A DNA stretch of 64,000 nucleotides from Mycolicibacterium mucogenicum DSM 44124 (GCF_005670685.2 NZ_CP062008.1:1116001-1180000); one strand, 5' to 3'. Counted from the first letter of the stretch, positions 19,302-26,378 are shown. The notes: a model not told the origin generated them from the letters alone. Translations and numbers: made by a program.

Positions 19302-19401
19302 ACGCTGGTGATCACCCCAGCGAGTCCCTGCGTGCACGCGATTTCAGTGCACGGGCGTCGCGCCTCGGCGCGGCGTCAGACTCGCGGGTGAACCCGCGGA
19401 A

Positions 19402-19524
19402 TCAGACAGCCTCGGCGAGGTCGGGGAACTGCTCGGACGTGTCACCCTCGATCAGGACGTCCCCGTGGTACAGGGCATCGAAATCTACTTTGATGACATC
19501 TGCGTTGGTGTCGTCGATCCACAT
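19402..19524 (-). CDS. small acidic protein, 40 aa, unrecognised
   Basis: A leftward frame of 40 codons starts at ATG 19524 and stops at 19402. The protein begins MWIDDTNADVIKVDF and ends SEQFPDLAEAV. It has 11 Asp/Glu and one Lys, no Cys and no hydrophobic helix. Third codon positions are about 75% G/C, as in real genes here. It is the only plausible gene in the 630 bases between FadE and MmpL13. No clear Shine-Dalgarno site is seen, so translation could be leaderless. Family unknown; a regulatory or peptide-precursor role cannot be excluded. It may also be a chance frame. Confidence 0.5.
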   Translation of the reverse strand: MWIDDTNADVIKVDFDALYHGDVLIEGDTSEQFPDLAEAV

Positions 19525-19860
19525 GTCTATGAGGCTATGGGTCGCTATTAAGAAATCATTGAGTCACGATTCGGAAAACGTTGGCAATTCTTACCGCTGG
19601 GTAGGTTGGCCTACTCCGACCCCTAAGTGACCCGTGGGTAGCTCACATTCCGCAAGGTCGCAGGTGATCTTGATGCGCTGACAGCGCTTCTGATCGCGCG
19701 TTGGTTCACTGGCCAGTAGCAAACATGACGACGGTCACTTCGGTAACGGCTGGTCGGCGGCGTGAACCAGACGTCAATAAATCTCGTGACCAGGGTGAGC
19801 GATCATTGACAATCCTGAGTTATCGGCGATAACTTAGCGGTGTTAGCAGAAGGGGACTGC
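19525..19860. other. intergenic region upstream of mmpL13
   Basis: About 335 bases without a convincing gene. It is less GC-rich than its surroundings and holds TAGGTTGGCCTA (19602-19613), a near copy of the motif in front of the thiolase operon, and the 17-base palindrome at 19818. It should contain promoters for the leftward 40-aa gene and the rightward mmpL13 operon. Confidence 0.6.
19818..19834. promoter_or_regulatory. candidate TetR operator before mmpL13
   Basis: AGTTATCG, a single G, then CGATAACT: a perfect palindrome with 8-base arms, 27 bases before the mmpL13 ATG. The operon encodes its own TetR-family protein (22074), the natural candidate to bind it. Binding is inferred. Confidence 0.6.
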
Positions 19861-22077
19861 ATGCTGAACCGCATCGCGTTGCTGGCCATCGCCGCGCCGA
19901 AGAGAATCCTGGCGGTGGCGGGGCTGGTCCTGATCGCCGCGGCGATCTTTGGCGTCCCGGTCGTCAAGACCCTGCCCGCGGGCGGTTTCCAAGACCCGAA
20001 GTCCGAGTCGTCGCAAGCGAGCCGGCTGCTGGCCACCAAGTTCCACCAGGGCGACATGCCGATGCTGGTTACCCTCACCGCGCCTGACGGGGTGCACGGG
20101 CCGGCTGCCTCGGCTGCCGCCCGCGACATCGTCGACCACTTGAAGGCCTCGCCGCATGTCGCCTATGTGTCCTCGGCCTGGACCGTGCCACCGGCCGTGG
20201 CCGGAGAACTCATCAGCAAGGACGGCAAGTCCGGTCTGATCGTCGCCGGCATGAACGGCGGCGAGAACAACGCGCAGAGATACGCCCAGGAGCTCGCCGA
20301 CCAGGTCGTCCACGACCGGCCCGGCGTCACCGTCAAGGCCGGTGGCGGCGCGATCATCTACTCCCAGATCAACACCCAGACCGAACATGACCTGCTGCTG
20401 ATGGAGTCCATCGCGGTGCCGCTCAGCTTCCTGGTGCTGGTGTGGGTGTTCGGGGGACTGGTCGCCGCCGCGCTGCCGATCCTGGTCGGCGGATTGGCGA
20501 TGACCGGCACGCTCGCGGTGCTGCGCACCATCACCTTCTTCACCGACGTGTCGGTGTTCGCGCTGAACGTGGCCACCGCCCTCGGCCTGGCCCTCGCCAT
20601 CGACTACACATTGCTGATCATCAGCCGCTACCGCGACGAGGTGGCCGAAGGGCAACCCCGGGACCGGGCGCTGATCCGCACCATGATCACCGCGGGCCGC
20701 ACCGTGCTGTTCTCGGCGACGACGGTCGGGCTCTCGATGGCCGCGATGCTGATGTTCCCGATGTACTTCCTGACGTCCATCGCCTACGCCGGCATCGCGA
20801 CGGTCGCGTTCGCCGCCGCGGCCGCGGTGATCGTCACCCCGGCCGCCATCTGGCTGCTCGGCGACCGGCTCGACGCCCTCAGCCTGCCGCACCTGTTCCG
20901 GCGTGACACCACGCCCAAACCCGTGCAGGAGTTGTTCTGGTACCGCGCCGCCAAAGCCGTGATGCGCCGCTCGGTCTCGGCGAGCCTCGCCGTCGTCGCG
21001 CTGCTGCTGGTGCTGGGTGCGCCGTTCCTCGGCGCGAAATGGGGATTCCCCGACGAGCGCGTGCTGCCGACCACGGCATCGGCGCACCAGCTGGGGGACC
21101 AGCTGCGCAACGACTTCGCCAACAACTCCGCCACCGACATCACGGCCGTCATTCCCGACGCCGCCGGGCTGAGCCCGGCAGCCTTCGACACGTACGCCGC
21201 CAACCTCTCGCGCGTCACTGCCGTCACCGAAGTGACCTCTCCCACCGGCACTTTCGTCGGCGGCCGGAAAGTGGGGCCGGCCGGTCCCGGCGCCGCGATG
21301 GTCGACGGCAGCGCCTTCCTGACGATCGGCAGCAGCGCGCCGCTGTTCTCGGATGCGTCTCAGGCGCAGCTCGATGCGGTGCATGCCGTTCGGGGACCGG
21401 ACGGGCGACTGGTGCAGCTGGCGGGTGTCGCGCAGATCAGTCACGACAGCGTGCAGGCCGTCACCGACCGGTTGCCGTGGGTGCTGGCCGTCATCGCCGT
21501 CATCACGCTCGGGTTGTTGTTCCTGCTCACCGGCAGTGTGGTCCTGCCAGTGAAAGCCGTTGTGCTCAATGTTCTTTCGCTCACCGCGGCATTCGGCGCG
21601 CTGGTCTGGATCTTCCAGGACGGTCACCTCGGCGCGCTCGGCACCACGGCGACGGGGACGCTGGCGTCGAACATGCCGGTGCTGCTGTTCTGCATCGCGT
21701 TCGGGTTGTCGATGGACTATGAGGTGTTCCTGGTTGCCCGCATCCGTGAGTTCTGGCTCGTCGAACAGGACAACGACGAGAGCGTCGCCCTTGGCCTGGC
21801 CCACACCGGCCGCGTCATCACCGCGGCGGCGCTCGTGATGTCGATTTCGTTCGGCGCGCTCATCGCCGCGGAAGTGTCGTTCATGCGGATGTTCGGGCTC
21901 GGCCTGACCATCGCAGTCCTCGTGGATGCCACCCTGGTGCGGACCGTGCTGGTACCGGCGTTCATGCACCTGATGGGGCGGTGGAACTGGTGGGCGCCGG
22001 CGCCGCTGGCCCGGCTGCACAAACGCATCGGCATCAGTGAAACGGCGCCTGAGCCGTCGACATGCAGCGCGCGATGA
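19861..22077 (+). CDS. mmpL13: MmpL13-like RND-family lipid transporter, intact
   Basis: This 738-aa MMPL protein starts at ATG 19861 with AGAAGGGGACTGC before it. It has an N-terminal helix (about 10-30), an extracytoplasmic loop, a cluster of five or six helices (about 180-360) including the ALNVATALGLALAIDYTLLIISRYRDE signature, a second loop, and a C-terminal helix cluster with the matching FGLSMDYEVFLVARIRE motif. It probably exports a lipid across the inner membrane. In M. tuberculosis the corresponding position holds two fragments, mmpL13a and mmpL13b (Rv1145, Rv1146); here one continuous frame spans both. The downstream TetR gene overlaps its stop. Confidence 0.88.
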   Translation: MLNRIALLAIAAPKRILAVAGLVLIAAAIFGVPVVKTLPAGGFQDPKSESSQASRLLATKFHQGDMPMLVTLTAPDGVHGPAASAAARDIVDHLKASPHVAYVSSAWTVPPAVAGELISKDGKSGLIVAGMNGGENNAQRYAQELADQVVHDRPGVTVKAGGGAIIYSQINTQTEHDLLLMESIAVPLSFLVLVWVFGGLVAAALPILVGGLAMTGTLAVLRTITFFTDVSVFALNVATALGLALAIDYTLLIISRYRDEVAEGQPRDRALIRTMITAGRTVLFSATTVGLSMAAMLMFPMYFLTSIAYAGIATVAFAAAAAVIVTPAAIWLLGDRLDALSLPHLFRRDTTPKPVQELFWYRAAKAVMRRSVSASLAVVALLLVLGAPFLGAKWGFPDERVLPTTASAHQLGDQLRNDFANNSATDITAVIPDAAGLSPAAFDTYAANLSRVTAVTEVTSPTGTFVGGRKVGPAGPGAAMVDGSAFLTIGSSAPLFSDASQAQLDAVHAVRGPDGRLVQLAGVAQISHDSVQAVTDRLPWVLAVIAVITLGLLFLLTGSVVLPVKAVVLNVLSLTAAFGALVWIFQDGHLGALGTTATGTLASNMPVLLFCIAFGLSMDYEVFLVARIREFWLVEQDNDESVALGLAHTGRVITAAALVMSISFGALIAAEVSFMRMFGLGLTIAVLVDATLVRTVLVPAFMHLMGRWNWWAPAPLARLHKRIGISETAPEPSTCSAR

Positions 22078-22742
22078 CGGCGGCCAAACGCCGTCGTGCG
22101 CCGCGCGGGTCCGGAGACCAGCTGCGCGACGAAATCCTGGACGCGGCAACCGAAATTCTCCTGGAATCGAACCAGGAGAAGGCGGTGTCCATCCGGTCCG
22201 TCGCGCAGCGGGTGGGCGTCACCCCGCCATCGATCTACCTCCATTTCGCTGACAAGGACACCCTGTTGGACGCGGTGTGCGGTCGGTACTTCGAGCGGCT
22301 GGACGACGTGATGCAGCAGGTGGCTGCCGAGCAACCGACGACGATCGACCGGTTGCGCGCGCAAGGGCTGGCGTACGTCCGCTTCGCCCGCCAGAACCCC
22401 GAGCTCTACCGGATCGCCATGATGTCCGACGGACATCCCGACAGCGACGTGGACCAGGCCCTGAACACCGCGGCGTTCGTGCACATGCGGGATTCGGTGC
22501 AGGCCCTGATGGACGAGGGTGGCTATCCGCTCGGCGACGTCACGGTGGCGGCGCTCGGGTTGTGGACAGTGGCGCACGGGCTTGCGGCGTTGTTCATCTC
22601 GCGGCCGTATCTGCCGTTCGGTGATCCCGAGGAGTTCGCGGACCGGGTGCTCAGCGCCGCGTGCCTCGGTGGCATGGTGAGAGGACTGGGCGGATCGGAT
22701 ACGACGCCGCAACAGCTGGTCGAGCGACTGAGAGGTTCCTGA
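22074..22742 (+). CDS. TetR family transcriptional regulator
   Basis: This 222-aa protein starts at ATG 22074 (ATGA overlap with the mmpL13 stop; ATG 22062 is an in-frame alternative). The helix-turn-helix domain is at about 18-65, with SIRSVAQRVGVTPPSIYLHFADKDTLLDAVCGRYF, the classic TetR recognition helix and linker. The C-terminal ligand domain follows TetR_C pattern. It is translationally coupled to mmpL13, so it probably represses the operon through the palindrome at 19818 and responds to a lipid-related ligand. A methyltransferase follows after 2 bases. Confidence 0.92.
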   Translation: MTAAKRRRAPRGSGDQLRDEILDAATEILLESNQEKAVSIRSVAQRVGVTPPSIYLHFADKDTLLDAVCGRYFERLDDVMQQVAAEQPTTIDRLRAQGLAYVRFARQNPELYRIAMMSDGHPDSDVDQALNTAAFVHMRDSVQALMDEGGYPLGDVTVAALGLWTVAHGLAALFISRPYLPFGDPEEFADRVLSAACLGGMVRGLGGSDTTPQQLVERLRGS

Positions 22743-22744
22743 CG

Positions 22745-23374
22745 ATGACCGATACCTCGGTGGACAATCCGTTCTTCGCCCGCATGTGGATCGCGATGTC
22801 GTCGCGCGAGCGCAAGTTCATGACCAGGCTGCGGCAGGAGAATCTGGCCGGACTCCGCGGCCGGGTGCTGGAGATCGGTGCCGGAACGGGAACCAACTTC
22901 GCCTTCTACCCGGACACCGTGACCGAGGTGGTGGCCGTCGAGCCGGAGGTCCGGCTGGCACCGCTGGCCCGCAAGGCCGCGCTCACCGCGCCGGTGCCGG
23001 TGACGGTCCGCACCGAGACCGTCGAGAACTTCGACGGCGACGATCTTTTCGACGCCGTGGTGTGCTCCCTGGTGCTGTGCTCGGTCGACGAGCCGGAAAG
23101 CGTGCTGCGGCAGATGTATTCACGGCTCAAGCCCGGTGGCGAACTGCGCTACTTCGAGCACGTCGCCAGCGGCGGGGTGCGGGGCCGGGTACAGCGATTC
23201 CTGGATTCGACGTTCTGGCCCAAGATTTCGGGCAACTGTCACTCACATCGGGAAACCGAGCAGAGCATCGTCGGCGCGGGATTCGAGGTTTCGGATGCCC
23301 GTCGCGTGCTGATGCTGCCGGGCTGGGTGCCGCTGTCGGAGGCGGCGTTGGGGCGCGCCGTCAGGCCTGCTTGA
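22745..23374 (+). CDS. class I SAM-dependent methyltransferase
   Basis: This 209-aa protein has SAM-binding motif [18 protein letters not shown] (about 40-56), an acidic loop in VVAVEPEV, and motif [23 protein letters not shown]. The family includes UbiE/Coq5-like and phosphatidylethanolamine methyltransferase-like enzymes. In the operon with MmpL13 it could modify the exported lipid, which is inference. It corresponds to Rv1147. Its 3' end overlaps the convergent sirtuin gene by 14 bases; in M. tuberculosis a REP13E12 repeat lies at this junction. Confidence 0.9.
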   Translation: MTDTSVDNPFFARMWIAMSSRERKFMTRLRQENLAGLRGRVLEIGAGTGTNFAFYPDTVTEVVAVEPEVRLAPLARKAALTAPVPVTVRTETVENFDGDDLFDAVVCSLVLCSVDEPESVLRQMYSRLKPGGELRYFEHVASGGVRGRVQRFLDSTFWPKISGNCHSHRETEQSIVGAGFEVSDARRVLMLPGWVPLSEAALGRAVRPA

Positions 23375-24089
23375 TCGTCGACAGCAGGTCGGGCAATCGC
23401 TGCAAGAGGGTCGGCAGCGCGTTGGCCGCCGTCTCGCGCAGGGACACCGTGGCCAGATCGGAGAACGGTGTTGGCTTGGGGTTCACCTCGATCACCGGAA
23501 TGCCCTGCTGGACAGCGGCTTCCGGTAGGGATGCCGCCGGGTACACCACCGACGACGTGCCCACGGTGATCACCAGGTCGGCCCCGCTGACCGCCGCGAC
23601 CGAGTTGTTCCAGGCGTCGGAGGGCAGGTTCTCGCCGAACCACACCACATTGGGCCGCACCAGGCCGCCGCAGTAGCACTCGGGCGGCTCGACCGTGATG
23701 GCCGGCTCGGGCATCTCTGGCAGCGTGCCTTCGAAGTTGGCTTTGCAACTGTCGCAATGGAACTGGAACAAGCTGCCGTGCAGATGGTGGACCCGCGTGC
23801 TGCCCGCGCGCTCGTGCAGGTTGTCGATGTTCTGGGTGACGATGTCGACCTCGGTGTAGTCCTGCCACGCGGCAACAGCCCGGTGCCCGTCGTTGGGGGC
23901 CACGTTGCCCATCATGTGGTGGCGCCACAGATACCAGGCGAACACCCGCTCGGGGTGGCGGCGCCAGGCGTCCGAACTCGAGATCTCGTAGGGGTCGGTA
24001 TTGGCCCACAGGCCGGTCTCGGCGTCCCGGAAGGTCGGCACGCCACTGTCGGCGGACATCCCCGCACCGCTGAACACCGTCACCCGCAT
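23361..24089 (-). CDS. NAD-dependent protein deacylase, class III sirtuin
   Basis: This 242-aa sirtuin has [15 protein letters not shown] (NAD site), [12 protein letters not shown] and LHGS with the catalytic His. Zn-binding pairs are CDSC and CYCGG, then VVWFGE and [19 protein letters not shown] contains Tyr53 and Arg56, the SIRT5-type pair that recognises malonyl- and succinyl-lysine, so desuccinylation is expected besides deacetylation. It is the counterpart of Rv1151c. It is convergent with and overlaps the methyltransferase by 14 bases. Lying next to acyl-CoA metabolism, it may reverse protein acylation caused by acyl-CoA; that is inference. Confidence 0.95.
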   Translation of the reverse strand: MRVTVFSGAGMSADSGVPTFRDAETGLWANTDPYEISSSDAWRRHPERVFAWYLWRHHMMGNVAPNDGHRAVAAWQDYTEVDIVTQNIDNLHERAGSTRVHHLHGSLFQFHCDSCKANFEGTLPEMPEPAITVEPPECYCGGLVRPNVVWFGENLPSDAWNNSVAAVSGADLVITVGTSSVVYPAASLPEAAVQQGIPVIEVNPKPTPFSDLATVSLRETAANALPTLLQRLPDLLSTIKQA

Positions 24090-24150
24090 TGGACCACGTT
24101 ATCGGGTCTTGGGTGATCTGGGCCACCTCGTCATCGGTCATACTCGGCTG

Positions 24151-24513
24151 GTGACCGATTTCGGTGAGTGGGTCCGCCTCGACCCGCACGCGGGGCCGTT
24201 GTTCGACCAGCTGAGGCTGCAGATCATCGACGCCATTCGCGATGGCCGGCTGCCTGCCGGAACTCGGCTGCCCACCGTCCGTGACCTGGCCGGCACGCTG
24301 GGAATGGCGGCCAATACCGTCGCCCGGGCCTACCGCGAGCTCGAGACCGCCGGCGTCCTCGAAACGCGGGGTCGGTCAGGGACTTTCGTCGCGGCTGCCG
24401 ACCCCGCTGCCGCCGCGATGGTGGACGCGGCCAATGCCTTCGCCGACACCGCCCGGGCGTTGGGCGTGCTGAAAGCCGATGCACTGCGGTATCTGGACGC
24501 GGCGTTCGAGTAG
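24151..24513 (+). CDS. small GntR regulator, YtrA-like
   Basis: This 120-aa protein from GTG 24151 has a GntR winged helix (about 12-82; [44 protein letters not shown]) and only a short helical tail, the YtrA subfamily pattern. Such proteins usually control ABC transporter operons; no such operon is adjacent. It corresponds by order and length to Rv1152 (121 aa). It is divergent from the sirtuin gene with 61 bases between starts. The tRNA array begins about 145 bases beyond its stop on the opposite strand. Confidence 0.9.
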   Translation: MTDFGEWVRLDPHAGPLFDQLRLQIIDAIRDGRLPAGTRLPTVRDLAGTLGMAANTVARAYRELETAGVLETRGRSGTFVAAADPAAAAMVDAANAFADTARALGVLKADALRYLDAAFE

Positions 24514-24657
24514 GCGTGGCGAGCATCCGTCTGGGCTGCCGAATGTGCACGTTCGACCGCTGCGGGGCTTTCCCATGGGTGCGCGCTGGGAGCTGTCGCA
24601 AAACGTGACATTGTCAGCCCTTGGTGACGGCTTTGACCTGGCACTGCCGCCGGAGGG

Positions 24658-24734
24658 TGGTGCGCAGGACGGGGATTGAACCCGCGGCATCCGTCTTATA
24701 AGGACGGCGCTCTGACCAACTGAGCTACCTGCGC
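24658..24734 (-). tRNA. tRNA-Ile (anticodon TAT), last gene of the array
   Basis: Acceptor GCGCAGG/CCTGCGC, D stem GCTC/GAGC, anticodon stem CCGTC/GACGG with loop CTTATAA (anticodon TAT), T stem GCGGG/CCCGT with loop TTCAATC, discriminator A, and an encoded CCA (24658-24660). It would read AUA directly. Bacteria normally read AUA with a CAT tRNA modified to lysidine, so a TAT anticodon is unusual. Confidence 0.92.
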
Positions 24735-24739
24735 ATGTG

Positions 24740-24811
24740 CGCCCCTGGAGAGATTCGAACTCCCAGCCATCTGCGTCGAAAGCAGGTGCTCTTCCGTTGA
24801 GCTACAGGGGC
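24740..24811 (-). tRNA. tRNA-Arg (anticodon TCG)
   Basis: Acceptor GCCCCTG/CAGGGGC, D stem GCTC/GAGC, anticodon loop TTTCGAC (TCG), T arm GGGAG/CTCTC with loop TTCGAAT, discriminator G, no encoded CCA. The top pair of the anticodon stem is mismatched. Bacterial CGN codons are usually read by an ACG (inosine) tRNA, so a TCG species is extra. Confidence 0.9.
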
Positions 24812-24814
24812 ATT

Positions 24815-24902
24815 TGGCGGAGGCGGCGGGAGTCGAACCCACAACCGCTGGACAGCGGTCACGGCTTAGCAAGCCGCTGCATTACCGTTCTGCCACGCCT
24901 CC
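24815..24902 (-). tRNA. tRNA-Ser (anticodon GCT)
   Basis: Class II tRNA with a long variable arm. Acceptor GGAGGCG/CGCCTCC, anticodon loop TTGCTAA (GCT), T loop TTCGACT, discriminator G, CCA encoded at 24815-24817. Confidence 0.92.
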
Positions 24903-24903
24903 G

Positions 24904-24980
24904 TGGTTGTCCGGGATGGGCTTGAACCACCTGCCTCCGCCGTATCAGGGCGGCGCTCTAACCAGATGAGCTACCGGACA
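24904..24980 (-). tRNA. tRNA-Ile (anticodon GAT)
   Basis: Acceptor TGTCCGG/CCGGACA, D stem GCTC/GAGC, anticodon stem CCGCC/GGCGG with loop CTGATAC (GAT), T stem GGTGG/CCATC (one G-T pair) with loop TTCAAGC, discriminator A, CCA encoded at 24904-24906. It is separated by a single base from the Ser tRNA. Confidence 0.92.
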
Positions 24981-24994
24981 TTGGGTTAGTGCCG

Positions 24995-25025
24995 CGGATT
25001 GCAGTCAGTGGGTGACTGCAATCCG
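24995..25025. other. hairpin between tRNA genes
   Basis: CGGATTGCAGTCA and its exact complement form 13-base arms around loop GTGGG, in the 64-base gap between the Ile(GAT) and His(GTG) genes. It is the longest spacer of the array apart from the HNH gene. Possible roles are a processing site, a weak terminator or a remnant recombination site; none is shown. Confidence 0.7.
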
Positions 25026-25044
25026 AGGCGTTGTCGAAGTTGGG

Positions 25045-25117
25045 GTGTGCGACGGGACTCGAACCCGCTTTGCCCAGGATCACAACCTGGGGCCTCGACC
25101 GCTTCGGCATCGCACAC
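25045..25117 (-). tRNA. tRNA-His (anticodon GTG)
   Basis: Acceptor TGTGCGA/TCGCACA with the extra G at position -1 opposite discriminator C, the His identity element. Anticodon stem CCAGG/CCTGG with loop TTGTGAT (GTG), T arm GCGGG/CCCGT. The D arm is short-stemmed (GCC/GGC), an irregularity seen in phage-type tRNAs. No encoded CCA. Confidence 0.88.
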
Positions 25118-25119
25118 AG

Positions 25120-25204
25120 CGGAAGACAGAGGAGTCGAACCCCAGGGCTTTCACCCCGCGCCCGTTTTCGAAACGGGATGCGCCACCACGGCGCGCTGTC
25201 TTCC
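25120..25204 (-). tRNA. tRNA-Ser (anticodon CGA)
   Basis: Class II tRNA. Acceptor GGAAGAC/GTCTTCC, anticodon stem CCCGT/ACGGG with loop TTCGAAA (CGA), long variable arm, T loop TTCGACT, discriminator G, no encoded CCA. It starts 2 bases from the His gene. Confidence 0.9.
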
Positions 25205-25209
25205 TGAAG

Positions 25210-25281
25210 CTGACCCGCCAGGATTCGAACCTGAACCGGCTGAACCAAAATCAGCAGTGCTACCGGTTACACCACGGGTCA
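25210..25281 (-). tRNA. tRNA-Gln (anticodon TTG)
   Basis: Acceptor TGACCCG/CGGGTCA, anticodon stem GCTGA/TCAGC with loop TTTTGGT (TTG), T loop TTCGAAT, discriminator G, no encoded CCA. Confidence 0.92.
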
Positions 25282-25285
25282 TGGG

Positions 25286-25369
25286 TGCGTGCGGAGGGAT
25301 TCGAACCCCCTGTGCTTGAAGGCCTCTGGTTTACAGCCAGGTGCGACACTCCCGCGTCGCCGCGCACGC
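25286..25369 (-). tRNA. tRNA-Tyr (anticodon GTA)
   Basis: Class II tRNA with a long variable arm, as usual for bacterial Tyr. Acceptor GCGTGCG/CGCACGC, anticodon loop CTGTAAA (GTA), T loop TTCGAAT, discriminator A, no encoded CCA. Confidence 0.9.
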
Positions 25370-25370
25370 T

Positions 25371-25446
25371 TGGCTACCCCGGCAGGAGTCGAACCTGCAA
25401 CCTACTCCGTAACAGGGAGCTGCTCTGCCAGTTGAGCTACGGGGCA
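25371..25446 (-). tRNA. tRNA-Asn (anticodon GTT)
   Basis: Acceptor TGCCCCG/CGGGGTA (one G-T pair), D stem GCTC/GAGC, anticodon stem GCTCC/GGAGT with loop CTGTTAC (GTT), T arm GCAGG/CCTGC, discriminator G, CCA encoded at 25371-25373. It is next to the HNH gene. Confidence 0.92.
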
Positions 25447-25504
25447 ACGTGTTTCGTCGTGGCGAGGCGAGAGGTGACGGACCTCCCGCCCCGCCCAACG
25501 GGTT

Positions 25505-25999
25505 TCAAACCAACTCGGGGACTCGGTAGCGATCCCGATCGCGAGGTTCGTAGGGCTCCCAGAGCAATCGCATCCCGGCTTCCTCCGGCGTGCGGTCACT
25601 CTTGCGACCGTTGCACGGCGCGCACGCCGCAATGAGGTTCAGCCAGGTGTCTTGCCCGCCTCGCGACACCGGCTCGATGTGATCCACCGTGTCGCCATGG
25701 CCACCGCAATAGCCGCAGGTGTAGCCGTCGCGAGCCAGGACGCCGTCACGGGTGACCCGGTTGTGCGGCCGGTACGGCACATGGACGTACTGATGCAGCG
25801 CGACGGATGCGGGCAGCTCGATCACGGTAGAGGGGCTGTGTACATGCACGGCCGGGCTGTGGCGTTCGATCACGTAGACCGAACCGCGCAGCAGCAGCCG
25901 GACCGCCTCCTGCCAGGTCACGTGGGTCAGCACGCGGTAGTCGGCGTTGTACACCGCCACGGCCCGGTGACTGGCCTTGTGTTGTCGGAAATGCCTCAT
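25505..25999 (-). CDS. HNH endonuclease inside the tRNA array
   Basis: This 164-aa protein starts at ATG 25999 with AAAGGAGG 8 bases upstream, one of the strongest ribosome sites in the window. The HNH core is in the C-terminal half: a CGYC zinc pair, VDHIEPVSRGG (the H of HNH), NLIAACAPCNGRK (the N and second zinc pair, then the basic segment). The N-terminal half (RAVAVYNADYRVLTHVTWQEAVRLLLRG) matches the usual actinobacterial and phage HNH companion region. It is transcribed with the tRNAs, between Asn(GTT) and Lys(CTT). A homing or mobility function for the array is inference. Confidence 0.9.
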   Translation of the reverse strand: MRHFRQHKASHRAVAVYNADYRVLTHVTWQEAVRLLLRGSVYVIERHSPAVHVHSPSTVIELPASVALHQYVHVPYRPHNRVTRDGVLARDGYTCGYCGGHGDTVDHIEPVSRGGQDTWLNLIAACAPCNGRKSDRTPEEAGMRLLWEPYEPRDRDRYRVPELV

Positions 26000-26057
26000 G
26001 CCGCGTGCCTCCTTTCTGATTGATCTTGCGGACAAGTGGTTGGCGGTGAAAGCAACG

Positions 26058-26129
26058 TACGCCGTGAGGGTTTCGATCCCCCGTCTCCAGATTAAGAGTC
26101 TGGTGCTATCCCAACTCAGCTAACGGCGC
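26058..26129 (-). tRNA. tRNA-Lys (anticodon CTT)
   Basis: Acceptor GCGCCGT/ACGGCGT (terminal G-T), D stem GCTG plus loop, anticodon stem CCAGA/TCTGG with loop CTCTTAA (CTT), T stem GGGGG/CCCTC. The T loop reads ATCGAAA, so position 54 is A rather than the near-universal T. Discriminator A, no encoded CCA. Confidence 0.88.
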
Positions 26130-26132
26130 ATG

Positions 26133-26205
26133 TGGGTCGCCCGGGGCTCGAACCCGGAATTCATGGGTAAAAGCCAAGAGTGATACACGTTTTCACCAGC
26201 GACCC
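26133..26205 (-). tRNA. tRNA-Lys (anticodon TTT)
   Basis: Acceptor GGGTCGC/GCGACCC, D stem GTGA/TCAC, anticodon loop CTTTTAC (TTT) on a stem with one T-T mismatch, T arm CCGGG/CCCGG with loop TTCGAGC, discriminator A, no encoded CCA. It is 3 bases from the Lys(CTT) gene. Confidence 0.88.
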
Positions 26206-26209
26206 GTTG

Positions 26210-26283
26210 TGCCCCGCGAGGGAGTCGAACCCCCAACACCTGGAACCTAAATCCAGTGCCTCTTCCAGTTGGGCCAGCGGGGC
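26210..26283 (-). tRNA. tRNA with anticodon TAG (Leu codons), class I shape
   Basis: Acceptor GCCCCGC/GCGGGGC, anticodon stem CTGGA/TCCAG with loop TTTAGGT (anticodon TAG, reading CUA/CUG), a variable loop of only 5 bases (GTGTT), T stem GGGGG/CCCTC with loop TTCGACT, discriminator A. Bacterial Leu tRNAs normally have a long variable arm, so this is a Leu anticodon on a class I body. It is not an amber suppressor, which would need CTA. Confidence 0.85.
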
Positions 26284-26288
26284 ATGCG

Positions 26289-26378
26289 TGCGCTCGGCAG
26301 GACTTGAACCTGCACGCCGGGGCTACCGGCACCCGGGTTTGAGCCGGGCGCGTCTGCCGAAGTTTTCGCCACGAGCGC
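26289..26378 (-). tRNA. tRNA-Leu (anticodon CAA), first gene of the array
   Basis: Class II tRNA, 90 bases. Acceptor GCGCTCG/CGAGCGC, anticodon stem CCCGG/CCGGG with loop CTCAAAC (CAA), long variable arm with its own stem, T arm GCAGG/CCTGC with loop TTCAAGT, discriminator A, no encoded CCA. It is the promoter-proximal tRNA of the leftward array. Confidence 0.92.

Noticed and set aside
26210..26283. Amber suppressor tRNA
   Set aside because: The anticodon reads 5'-TAG-3', which pairs with CUA/CUG. An amber suppressor needs CTA.
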